A stretch of 64,000 bases of DNA from Lacrimispora sp. BS-2 (GTDB lineage: Bacteria > Bacillota > Clostridia > Lachnospirales > Lachnospiraceae). The stretch's first letter is position 1. Every line of letters starts with the position of its first letter. Shown in pieces: positions 18,867 to 26,815 of this stretch. The notes under the pieces are model-generated. The model searched no databases. It was not told where the DNA came from and worked only from the letters and a program-made list of their open reading frames with translations. Position numbers and translations under genes: made by a program. The stretch lies in contig NZ_CP157940.1 in NCBI RefSeq assembly GCF_040207125.1, forward strand, positions 3,906,001 through 3,970,000, read 5' to 3'.

Positions 18867-19775
18867 TTACAGGCTTGGGTCACGCAGCATATTTTTCTCA
18901 GACAGCTTTTTTATGGAGGTGGAGTACTCCGTAGGCGTCATCCCAGTCAAATGCTTGAATTGCCTGGAAAAATAGTGGACCGAGGTATACCCAAGCTGAT
19001 TGGCGATCTGAGTGAAGTTAAGCTGCCGGTTCCGGATAAGCTGCTTGGCCGCATCGATTTTCATACTGTTAAAATATTCAATGACACCGGTGTTTCCCTT
19101 TTCAAAGAAAAGCTTTTTTAACTGGGAAGTGCTGATTAAATTGTCCCGGCTGATCTGATCAATGGTCAGCTGGGTGCAGATGTTCTTCTCGAAGTAAAGA
19201 AGTATGGTTTCATAGATGTCTTCTGCAGAAGGGGTGTCCTTATGGAGGGCGGGAGTCCGCCGGGATGAAAAGGAACGGCGGTACATTTGTATCAGGAACA
19301 TCTCCAGATAAATTTTTATCATCTGCTCTGCCGCAAAGGGGCCATGGTCTTTTCGCACCAGCACTTCCTGATAGGGATTGTCAAGCCTTCCGTCAAAGCA
19401 CTGGCGGGCTTCCGCAATGATCCGTGCCAGAAGCTCCTGCTCCTCCTGCCCCACCTTTAAGATCTGTTCCTTAAAAGAAGCCATGCGGGGCGACTGGCAG
19501 TCAAATCCGATGACCACAAGGTTGGGAGCGATGACCCCATTAGCCAGAACCCGGTGAAATTCATTTGGCTGATGGAAAATAACATCACCTTTTTGAAGCG
19601 TCAGCCGTTCATGATCGGCTACCACTTCCACCTCTCCCTTATCGACACAAAGCAATTCCCAAAAGTTATGAGATTCTCCTGCAAAGGTGAAGTCGCTCAT
19701 ATATTCAAAATAATGGATGCTGATGATCCGGTGTATTGTCAGCTCTTCTGTTAATACCGTATACTTATATTTCAT
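18867..19775 (-). CDS. AraC-family transcriptional regulator (paralogue of the one at 10171)
   Basis: The 302-residue regulator has an N-terminal cupin-like sensor (GESHNFWELLCVDKG near residue 34) and a C-terminal AraC double helix-turn-helix with LGYTSVHYFSRQFKHLTGMTPTEY. AGGGGGA precedes the ATG. It is divergent from the sugar ABC transporter at 20012 and is the likely regulator of it. It is highly similar to the regulator at 10171 over the whole length, so the two may sense related sugars or have arisen by duplication of one locus. Confidence 0.92.
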   Translation of the reverse strand: MKYKYTVLTEELTIHRIISIHYFEYMSDFTFAGESHNFWELLCVDKGEVEVVADHERLTLQKGDVIFHQPNEFHRVLANGVIAPNLVVIGFDCQSPRMASFKEQILKVGQEEQELLARIIAEARQCFDGRLDNPYQEVLVRKDHGPFAAEQMIKIYLEMFLIQMYRRSFSSRRTPALHKDTPSAEDIYETILLYFEKNICTQLTIDQISRDNLISTSQLKKLFFEKGNTGVIEYFNSMKIDAAKQLIRNRQLNFTQIANQLGYTSVHYFSRQFKHLTGMTPTEYSTSIKKLSEKNMLRDPSL

Positions 19776-20011
19776 GCTATCCCCCTGGTCTCATTTACTA
19801 AATGCTTTTCCATTCTCAAAAACGATATTGTGCAAAAGGTATATAATTTATCTATATTTTAACTTCTAATTATGAAAAAAGCAAACCATAAAAATCTAAA
19901 ATGTTAAAAATGATGACCTTTTGTACAAAGCATTTTATCCAAAAGTATAATAATATAGACTCACCAAGAACATCTGACAGAAAAAGTTGGATAACAGAGG
20001 GAGGTAAAATT

Positions 20012-21325
20012 ATGAAAAAACGTTTTATGAGTGTTATGCTGAGCACAGTCATGGCTGCCGGTCTTCTGGCAGGATGTGCAGGAGGGGCTTCTACTGCCAC
20101 CACAGCGGCAACGACGGCTGCCGGGGATTCCACGGATGCGCCCAAGGAAACGGCTGCAGGCGGCGGAGACGGGCTTATTTACTGGTCCATGTGGGAATCA
20201 ACGGAGCCTCAGGGTCAGGCGATCCAGATGGCAATCGACAAATTTACGGCAGATACAGGGGTTAAGGTGGATGTTCAGTTTAAGGGACGTACGGGAATCC
20301 GTGAAGGTCTGCAGCCGGCTTTGGATGCTGGAACCAACATTGATCTGTTTGATGAGGATATTGACCGTGTGAATACCACATGGGAGCAGTACCTGATGGA
20401 TTTAGAGGACCTTGTAAAGACTTCCGGTTATGAGGCCAATGCCAATGCAGGCTTAATAAAGGCCTGCAGGGAAGTAGGAAAGGGAACATTAAAATCCATT
20501 CCTTACCAGCCCAATGTATTTGCATTTTTCTATAACCAGTCCATTTTTGATGAGGCAGGAATCAAGGAAGTACCAAAGACCTGGGAAGAGCTTGATGCAG
20601 CATGCCAGAAGATCAAGGATGCTGGCTATACTCCAATTACCTGCGATGACGCCTACATTACAGCCATGTTTGGCTATCACATGTCCAGACTTTTGGGCGA
20701 ACCGGGAACAGAGGCAGTTGTAAAGGAAGGCAAGTGGGATGACCCGGCAGTCCTTAAAACAGCTCAGGCTTATGAAGACTTTGCAAAGAAAGGGTATTTT
20801 TCAGAGACCATTGCTTCTAACGTGTGGCCTGCAGGTCAGAACCAGGAGCTTGCAATGGGAACGGCAGCCATGTATTTAAACGGTTCCTGGCTTCCCAATG
20901 AAGTAAAGGATATGGCAGGAGAAGACTTTAAGTGGGGCTGCTTCAGCTATCCGGCAGTGGAAGGCGGAACGGATGGCACCAATGCATCCAATTATGGCGC
21001 CCAGGTTCTTGCAATCAACAAGAATTCCAAAAATGGAGAAAATGCATTTAAGCTGATTGAATACATCACTCAGGGAGAGTTTGACAAGAAGATGTCAGAG
21101 ATGTCAATGGGTATCCCGGCAGATTCCAGAAATGCAGAGTGGCCGGCACAGCTTGCCAGCGTGAAGCCTGTTATGGAGAGCTTAAACGTGCGCTATCCAT
21201 GGGCAGCCGGAGCGGAAGCCAATGCTGACTTAACACCGATTATCAAGGAAAACTTTATGAAGCTTTGCGGAGGTTCCATTACTGCTGCAGAGTTCACAGA
21301 CGCTCTTAAAGCAGCAGGCAAATAA
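20012..21325 (+). CDS. Sugar ABC transporter substrate-binding lipoprotein
   Basis: Extracellular sugar-binding component (SBP_bac_1 family) tethered to the membrane. The 437-residue protein has a basic N-terminus, a hydrophobic core and the lipobox LLAGC, which puts the lipidated Cys at residue 22, followed by a Ser/Thr/Ala linker. The mature protein begins with YWSMWEST and contains NGSWLPNEV, typical of this family. GAGGGAGG precedes the ATG at 20012; in-frame codons upstream to 19901 are not supported. It is the first gene of a binding-protein and two-permease operon. No ATPase gene is present, so a shared MsmX-type ATPase is presumably encoded elsewhere. Confidence 0.92.
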   Translation: MKKRFMSVMLSTVMAAGLLAGCAGGASTATTAATTAAGDSTDAPKETAAGGGDGLIYWSMWESTEPQGQAIQMAIDKFTADTGVKVDVQFKGRTGIREGLQPALDAGTNIDLFDEDIDRVNTTWEQYLMDLEDLVKTSGYEANANAGLIKACREVGKGTLKSIPYQPNVFAFFYNQSIFDEAGIKEVPKTWEELDAACQKIKDAGYTPITCDDAYITAMFGYHMSRLLGEPGTEAVVKEGKWDDPAVLKTAQAYEDFAKKGYFSETIASNVWPAGQNQELAMGTAAMYLNGSWLPNEVKDMAGEDFKWGCFSYPAVEGGTDGTNASNYGAQVLAINKNSKNGENAFKLIEYITQGEFDKKMSEMSMGIPADSRNAEWPAQLASVKPVMESLNVRYPWAAGAEANADLTPIIKENFMKLCGGSITAAEFTDALKAAGK

Positions 21326-21345
21326 TCCGGATCAACAGATCTTAT

Positions 21346-21375
21346 ATGGTGACACCGCTTTGGCGGTGTCACCAT
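21346..21375 (+). other. Perfect intercistronic hairpin after the binding-protein gene
   Basis: ATGGTGACACCGC and GCGGTGTCACCAT form a 13-bp stem with a 4-base loop and no T run. In comparable sugar ABC operons such hairpins protect the upstream message, giving more binding protein than permease. That role here is inference. Confidence 0.75.
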
Positions 21376-21407
21376 GTGATTAAGGAAAGCCGGGGGAGGT
21401 ATTTAAC

Positions 21408-22313
21408 GTGAAGAAGAATAAGACAATGATTGCCGTATTTCTAACGCCGGCAGTAGTAATGTTTGTCCTTGTATTCCTATATCCTATTCTCAGGACAGTT
21501 TTAATGAGCTTCTTTAAGATTGAAGGAATCACGGATTCCATGAGCAAGTGGCAGTTTACCGGATTAGCTAATTATAGCAAGCTGGCGGCGACCAGCTTAT
21601 TCCGCATTTCCATGTGGAACCTGTTCCGCATCTGGCTCATAGGCGGGTTGGTTGTTATGTCACTGGCTCTTTTGTTTGCGGTGATCCTGACCAGCGGGAT
21701 ACGCTTTAAAAGTTTTTTCAGGGCAATGATCTATCTTCCCAATGTAGTCAGCGCGGTGGCTCTTGCGACCATGTGGCTTCAGTATGTATACAGCCCTAAG
21801 TTCGGTCTCCTTAAAAATGTATTTTCATCCATGGGACTTAAAGCTTTATCCAAGGTCCAGTGGCTTGACAATGATCATAAATTCATGGCCCTGCTTGTTG
21901 CTTACTGTTTTGGTATGGTTGGATACCATATGCTGATTTTTGCAAGCGGGATCGAGCGGATCGGGGAGGATTACTATGAGGCGGCCACTTTGGATGGAGC
22001 AAATAAGGTAAACCAGTTCCGCTATATCACCCTTCCCCTGTTAAAAGGGGTATTTAAAACCAACATTACCATGTGGAGCGTCACATCCGTAGGCTTTTTC
22101 GTCTGGTCCCAGCTTTTCTCAACAGTTACTGCGGATACCCAGACCATTACCCCCATGGTTTATATGTATATGATGATCTTTGGTGCCGGAAACAGCATGA
22201 CCGAGCGGAATGCCGGTCTTGGAGCGGCAATCGGCGTTCTGTTGAGCATCTGTGTGGTAGCGGTCTTCCTGATATGCAATAAACTGATAAAAGAGGATGA
22301 TCTGGAATTCTAA
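21408..22313 (+). CDS. Sugar ABC transporter permease (MalF type)
   Basis: Membrane component of the sugar importer. The 301-residue protein shows about six hydrophobic segments, the first at residues 8-30, and the ATPase-contact EAA loop EAATLDGANKVNQFRYITLP near residue 190. It has a GTG start with GGGGGAGG 8 bases upstream. It works with the permease at 22326 and the lipoprotein at 20012. Confidence 0.93.
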   Translation: MKKNKTMIAVFLTPAVVMFVLVFLYPILRTVLMSFFKIEGITDSMSKWQFTGLANYSKLAATSLFRISMWNLFRIWLIGGLVVMSLALLFAVILTSGIRFKSFFRAMIYLPNVVSAVALATMWLQYVYSPKFGLLKNVFSSMGLKALSKVQWLDNDHKFMALLVAYCFGMVGYHMLIFASGIERIGEDYYEAATLDGANKVNQFRYITLPLLKGVFKTNITMWSVTSVGFFVWSQLFSTVTADTQTITPMVYMYMMIFGAGNSMTERNAGLGAAIGVLLSICVVAVFLICNKLIKEDDLEF

Positions 22314-22325
22314 GGAGGGAAATCT

Positions 22326-23201
22326 ATGGCTAAAAAGGGAAGGTTTATGGAGCCATTTAACTGGAAAAGAGAGCTTAGGCTTTTTCCGGGATACCTGCTC
22401 CTGAGTGTTTGGATTTTATTTACCATTGTATTGCTGGGCTGGGTGGTAGCTGCCAGCTTTTCTACGACAAAGGCTATATTTTCAGGCCATGTCCTGTCCC
22501 AGGGGATTCATTTTGAGAACTATGCGAAGGCCTGGACCAATTCCAATGTGTCCTCCATTTTCTTTAATTCCCTGATGTACTCCGTTGTTTCGTGCACACT
22601 TCTTATTTTGATCTGTGCACCAGCCGCGTATGTACTGTCCCGTTTCCGTTTTGCAGGAAATAAAATGATCCAGACCAGCCTTGTATCTGCCATGGGAGTG
22701 CCTGTGGTCATGATCGTTCTGCCTCTGTTCAGCCTGATCGCGGGTATGAACGTGTTGAACAACTACATTGCAAATAAGGCAGTACTGATATTTCTTTATG
22801 TGGGGATCAACGTTCCTTATACAACGATTTTTCTTCTCACATTTTTTGCCAATATCTCCAAGGCTTACGAGGAAGCGGCTGCCATTGACGGCTGTCCTCC
22901 CATGAGGGCTTTCTGGCTGATCATGTTTCCCATGGCTCAGTCCGGAATCATTACGGTTACTATTTTTAATTTTATTAATATATGGAATGAGTATTTCATT
23001 TCCCTGATATTCGCCAATTCCGACAGGGTACGGCCGGTTGCGGTAGGACTTTACTCCATGATCAATTCCATGAAATATACGGGAGACTGGTCAGGTATGT
23101 TCGCTTCTGTTATCATCGTATTTCTCCCTACCTTTATCCTTTATATCTTTTTGTCGGAGAAGATCATTGCCGGCATTACCGGGGGCGGAGTCAAAGGCTG
23201 A
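22326..23201 (+). CDS. Sugar ABC transporter permease (MalG type)
   Basis: Second permease of the importer. It has 291 residues, a first membrane segment near residues 19-42 and an EAA loop (EEAAAIDGCPPMRAFWLIMF) near residue 180. AAGGAGGG precedes the ATG, 12 bases after the MalF-type gene. The cargo is not determined; the linked AraC paralogue suggests the same regulon as the nahK-galE genes. Confidence 0.93.
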   Translation: MAKKGRFMEPFNWKRELRLFPGYLLLSVWILFTIVLLGWVVAASFSTTKAIFSGHVLSQGIHFENYAKAWTNSNVSSIFFNSLMYSVVSCTLLILICAPAAYVLSRFRFAGNKMIQTSLVSAMGVPVVMIVLPLFSLIAGMNVLNNYIANKAVLIFLYVGINVPYTTIFLLTFFANISKAYEEAAAIDGCPPMRAFWLIMFPMAQSGIITVTIFNFINIWNEYFISLIFANSDRVRPVAVGLYSMINSMKYTGDWSGMFASVIIVFLPTFILYIFLSEKIIAGITGGGVKG

Positions 23202-23203
23202 TA

Positions 23204-23292
23204 AAAAACCTCCTGCTTTACGTGGGACTGCGAGATAATCCATTTACTGAAAGGATTATTATTTCACAGCCCAGGAAAGGCAGGAGGTTTTT
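23204..23292. terminator. Long bidirectional terminator
   Basis: AAAAACCTCCTGC (23204-23216) pairs with GCAGGAGGTTTTT (23280-23292). Nested inside is an ATAATCC/GGATTAT hairpin. It ends both the ABC operon and the converging symporter gene. Confidence 0.85.
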
Positions 23293-23298
23293 AAGTTA

Positions 23299-24684
23299 TT
23301 ACTTATCTATGACTGGAATCGGCGTTTCATCCCTTTCGTCCAGGTGGTTTAAATAATATTTGGTATCCTTTGCTACAACACCTGATAGAAGCAGCACGGC
23401 CACAAGATTGGGGATCGCCATCAGCGCGTTTAGGATGTCTGAAATTGTCCACATCAGATCCAGCGACAGCACAGGACCGACAACTACGATCGACACGAAG
23501 ATGATCTTATAGGGCAGCATACCTTTAGCACCGAATAAGTATTCGCAGCAGCGCTCGCCGTAATAAGACCAGCCAAGAATGGTGGAATAAGCAAAGGTGA
23601 CGATGCCAATTACCAGAATCGCCGGACCAAGCACAGGAATCTGGCTGAAAGCAGCGGTGGTCATCTGGCCGCCGTTTTGAATCATATCCATGTTGATGTC
23701 CGGATTTTTCATTATGGTCGTAACCAGAACCAGACCGGTCATAAGGCAGACTACAACCGTATCCCAGAAGGTACCGGTAGAGGAAACCAGCGCCTGACGC
23801 ACCGGATTTCGTGTCTGTGCGGCCGAGGCTACTAACGGCGCAGAACCCATACCCGACTCATTGGAAAACAGGCCGCGGGCAATGCCGTACTGCATGGCAA
23901 GCATAATGCCCCTGCCAACCAGACCGCCTGCGACTGCACCGGGCTGGAAGGCCAGGGTTACAATCGTCTTTAGCCCGGGAATGATGAAGTCAGCGTTGAT
24001 ACCAAGAATAATCAGGCAGCCTGCCACATAGAAAAACGCCATAAACGGTACAAGTTTTTCACATACTGTTGCGATGGACTTAATGCCGCCGATAATAACC
24101 ACAGCGGTAATGGCACCGAAGGCAAGGCCGATTGCAATGCGCGGAATCGGGAGAGGTACGTTGTTTTCAATAATCTCAGCAATGGCGTTGATCTGAGTCC
24201 CGCTTCCGATGCCAAAGGAAGCGAACAGTGAGAACAGTGCAAAGAGTATGCCCAGCCATTTCAGGCCAAGTGCGCGCTCCAGGGCATACATGGCACCGCC
24301 CTGCATACGGCCATCTTTTGTCTGCACACGATATTTGACTGCAATCAGGGACTCTGCATATTTGGTGGCAATGCCGAATACACCGGTCAGCCAGCACCAG
24401 AGAACAGCACCCGGGCCGCCTAGGAATACCGCCGTACCCACACCGACAATATTGCCGGTGCCGATGGTGGAGGCAAGCGCAGTAGTCAGTGCCTGAAACT
24501 GGCTGACCTCACCAGGTGAATCAGGGTCCTTTGTTACAGACAGCTTAATGGCAGTAAAGGTTTTGCGCTGGATAAAGCCTGTGCGCACGGTCAAGAATAA
24601 ATGGGTGCCAAACAGCAGTGCAATCATGGGCAACCCCCAAATTGCTGAGTCCAGCTTGTTGAAAAATTCTATAACAGCTTCCAT
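23299..24684 (-). CDS. Na+:alanine/glycine symporter (AGCS family)
   Basis: Sodium-coupled uptake of glycine or alanine through the membrane. The 461-residue protein has about ten hydrophobic segments and family motifs GTGNIVGVGTAVFLGGPGA and GLFSNESGMGSAP. The ATG at 24684 is chosen because GGAAGGGAAG lies upstream; extending to 24744 would run through the terminator hairpin of the riboswitch. The glycine aptamer upstream identifies glycine as the probable substrate or signal. Confidence 0.93.
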   Translation of the reverse strand: MEAVIEFFNKLDSAIWGLPMIALLFGTHLFLTVRTGFIQRKTFTAIKLSVTKDPDSPGEVSQFQALTTALASTIGTGNIVGVGTAVFLGGPGAVLWCWLTGVFGIATKYAESLIAVKYRVQTKDGRMQGGAMYALERALGLKWLGILFALFSLFASFGIGSGTQINAIAEIIENNVPLPIPRIAIGLAFGAITAVVIIGGIKSIATVCEKLVPFMAFFYVAGCLIILGINADFIIPGLKTIVTLAFQPGAVAGGLVGRGIMLAMQYGIARGLFSNESGMGSAPLVASAAQTRNPVRQALVSSTGTFWDTVVVCLMTGLVLVTTIMKNPDINMDMIQNGGQMTTAAFSQIPVLGPAILVIGIVTFAYSTILGWSYYGERCCEYLFGAKGMLPYKIIFVSIVVVGPVLSLDLMWTISDILNALMAIPNLVAVLLLSGVVAKDTKYYLNHLDERDETPIPVIDK

Positions 24685-24713
24685 TGTTTTTCTACTTCCC
24701 TTCCTTCGTATTT

Positions 24714-24746
24714 TTTGAAAAAAAAGAGTGGGATATACTCCCACTC
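24714..24746 (-). terminator. Riboswitch expression-platform terminator
   Basis: GAGTGGGA and TCCCACTC form an 8-bp stem with a 5-base loop, followed on the minus strand by a long T run. It sits between the glycine aptamer and the symporter ATG, so the aptamer can set read-through. Confidence 0.85.
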
Positions 24747-24794
24747 ACAAAAAAACAGAGATAACGCGATATTCCAAAAAGAAAGGGAAAAAAT

Positions 24795-24912
24795 CGCCTC
24801 TGTCCTTTTGCCTGAGAGTTTCGCGCTTAAGCGCTTGCCCCTTCGGCCCCTGCATCTGTGCAGGCGTCTCCAGAGTGCCATCCGTCTACGGTCTGCGCTG
24901 GGGCATTCCGAA
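24795..24912 (-). promoter_or_regulatory. Glycine riboswitch (single complete aptamer)
   Basis: On the minus strand the conserved blocks appear in order: ACTCTGGAGA, CCGAAGGGGCAAGC and AACTCTCAGGCAAAAGGACAG. These match the glycine (gcvT) riboswitch consensus. Only one full aptamer is visible; the bases upstream (TTCGGAATGCCCCAGCGC) may form the remnant ghost aptamer described for singleton versions. It controls the symporter through the terminator at 24714. Confidence 0.92.
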
Positions 24913-25093
24913 GATTTCATATGGCGACCATTTAAAGAATGGTGTCATTATACAATAATGATTAAATTTTTGCAAGAACTTTATCTATTGATGCAATGGG
25001 AAAAAATTCCCTTGACAGCCGTTTTTAAATACGATAAAATATATATGCAATAAAAAATTTACAATTGAATAACAAATGAAAAGTACGTAATAT

Positions 25094-25223
25094 CCCTTAT
25101 TCAGAGTGATGGAGATACAAAGGATCTGTGAAGTCACGGCAACCCCGACCGGAAATGATGGCCTTAGCCAGAAAAGAGCGGCTGGAAGGTGCCAACCTGA
25201 GCGAGAAATCGAGCAATAAGAGG
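25094..25223 (+). promoter_or_regulatory. SAM-I (S-box) riboswitch
   Basis: The conserved S-box blocks occur in order: CTTATTCAGAG opening P1, GTGATGGAGA, GAAGTCACGGCAACC, GGAAGGTGCCAACCTGAGCGAG and the closing AATAAGAG. It is followed by a terminator and then metK, so high SAM should stop metK transcription. The usual GAGGGA block is GGAGATACA here, a variant I associate with Lachnospiraceae metK leaders. Confidence 0.93.
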
Positions 25224-25243
25224 ATTTGATACATTGTTGAATC

Positions 25244-25275
25244 AAGTCCGCGTTGCTGCGGACTTTTCTTTTTGT
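25244..25275 (+). terminator. SAM riboswitch terminator
   Basis: AAGTCCGC and GCGGACTT form an 8-bp stem with a 6-base loop, then TTCTTTTT. Confidence 0.9.
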
Positions 25276-25355
25276 TATTCCCCCATGTGATATCAAGGAG
25301 GAACGCCCTGCGGATATTGATCCGAAGAGCGCGGCAAGAAGGAGGAAATGACAAC

Positions 25356-26542
25356 ATGGAAAAGTTATTATTTACATCCGAGTCCGTTACAGAGGGACAT
25401 CCGGATAAAATGTGTGACCAGATCTCAGATGCGATTTTAGATGCGATGTTAGAGCAGGATCCCATGAGCCGTGTGGCTTGTGAAACCTGCTGTACCACAG
25501 GTCTTGTTATGGTTATGGGAGAAATCACGACCCATGCTTACGTGGACATTCAGAAGGTGGTACGGGAGACTGTAAGAGAAATTGGCTATGACCGTGCAAA
25601 ATACGGGTTTGACTGCGATACCTGCGGCGTGATCGTAGCTTTGGATGAGCAGTCCCCTGATATTGCCTTAGGTGTTGACCGGGCTCTGGAAGCAAAGGAA
25701 CATAAGATGTCTGACGAAGAGATCGATGCCATCGGAGCGGGAGACCAGGGAATGATGTTTGGCTTTGCCAGCAATGAAACCGAGGAGTTTATGCCATACC
25801 CCATTGCTCTTGCCCATAAGCTGGCTCTCAGGCTTACAAAGGTCCGCAAGGATGAACCCTTACTTATCTCCGTCCCGACGGAAAGACCCAGGTAACCGTA
25901 GAATATGATGAGAACGGCAATCCTCTCCGATTAGATGCGGTGGTTTTATCCACTCAGCATGATGAGAGCGTGAGCCAGGAACAGATTCACGTGGATATTA
26001 AAAAGTATGTATTTGATGAAGTTCTGCCTGCAGAGCTGGTGGATGGGAATACCAAATTCTTCATTAACCCTACCGGACGCTTTGTGATCGGGGGACCTCA
26101 TGGAGACAGCGGCCTGACCGGCCGTAAGATCATCGTAGATACCTACGGAGGTTATGCACGCCATGGCGGCGGCGCATTCTCCGGCAAGGACTGTACCAAG
26201 GTGGACCGTTCCGCTGCTTATGCGGCACGTTATGTTGCTAAGAACATCGTAGCGGCAGGCCTGGCTGACAAGTGCGAGATCCAGCTTTCCTATGCCATCG
26301 GTGTGGCACAGCCCACTTCCGTTATGGTGGATAGCTTTGGAACCGGAAAATTAAGCAATGAAAAGCTTGTGGGGATCATCAGGGAAAACTTTGACTTACG
26401 TCCTGCAGGAATCATCAAAATGCTGGATTTACGCCGTCCTATCTACAAACAGACTGCGGCTTACGGACATTTTGGAAGAAATGACTTAGACCTGCCATGG
26501 GAGAAGCTTGACAAGGTTTCACTTTTAAAAGAATATTTATAA
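25356..26542 (+). CDS. metK: S-adenosylmethionine synthetase, with an apparent one-base frameshift
   Basis: Makes SAM from methionine and ATP. The first part (25356 to about 25862) has [25 protein letters not shown] and [12 protein letters not shown]; the second part (to 26542) has [19 protein letters not shown] and [17 protein letters not shown]. The frame changes by one base near 25863: the text reads ccctta-cttatctccgt where the family motif LPYLRPDGK needs one extra C (cct tat ctc cgt). As read, frame one stops at 25895 and the remainder is open from upstream of 25940. With the base restored it is a full-length enzyme of about 395 residues. AAGGAGG is 10 bases before the ATG. An error in the sequence is more likely than a true loss of an essential gene. 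Confidence 0.93.
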
Positions 26543-26555
26543 TCTGCATGTATAA

Positions 26556-26609
26556 GAAAGATGCCGCAAAGTCAGCTGGTTCACAGCTGCCAGACGGCAT
26601 CTTTCTTTA
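26556..26609 (+). terminator. Terminator of metK
   Basis: GAAAGATGCCG (26556-26566) pairs with CGGCATCTTTC (26595-26605), with an inner CAGCTG-containing loop and a T-rich tail. Confidence 0.88.
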
Positions 26610-26659
26610 TTTGAGCCATAAAGTCAGATTGATTCTTAAGGATATCAGGATATTTAAGG

Positions 26660-26683
26660 TTTGGCACTAAAACTAGCGCCAAA
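26660..26683. promoter_or_regulatory. Candidate MtlR-type operator 1
   Basis: Inverted repeat TTTGGC-N12-GCCAAA. Read on the minus strand it contains GATTTGGCGCTA, which agrees with GATTTGGCGTTA in the operator at 34165. It ends 16 bases before the -35 of the EIICB operon promoter, the same gap as at the second site, which suits an activator. Confidence 0.65.
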
Positions 26684-26699
26684 TCCTTGTTTCTTCCTG

Positions 26700-26729
26700 T
26701 TGAAACCGGAAGCTGACATTGATTATAAT
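26700..26729 (+). promoter_or_regulatory. Promoter of the hexitol EIICB operon
   Basis: TTGAAA (26700-26705), an 18-base spacer and TATAAT (26724-26729). It has the same two hexamers and spacing as the promoter at 34206. Confidence 0.7.
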
Positions 26730-26747
26730 AAGGCTATCGAAAGGAAT

Positions 26748-26761
26748 TGATTGGCCAATCA
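26748..26761. promoter_or_regulatory. Perfect 14-bp palindrome in the EIICB leader
   Basis: TGATTGGCCAATCA is self-complementary and lies just downstream of the predicted transcription start. It is a possible roadblock operator; no partner copy was found upstream of the second unit. Confidence 0.35.
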
Positions 26762-26815
26762 TACCTTACACGGATCATACAGTAAATACTATATAATTAA
26801 GTGAGGGTATGTAAT

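Noticed and set aside
24685..24744. N-terminal extension of the AGCS symporter
   Set aside because: It would be coded by the terminator hairpin of the glycine riboswitch.
25272..25355. N-terminal extension of metK
   Set aside because: It starts within the riboswitch terminator tail; the [17 protein letters not shown] start at 25356 matches the family and has AAGGAGG.
25863..25895. Programmed frameshift in metK
   Set aside because: No slippery heptamer or downstream pseudoknot signal is evident, and MetK families do not use one; a missing base explains it.
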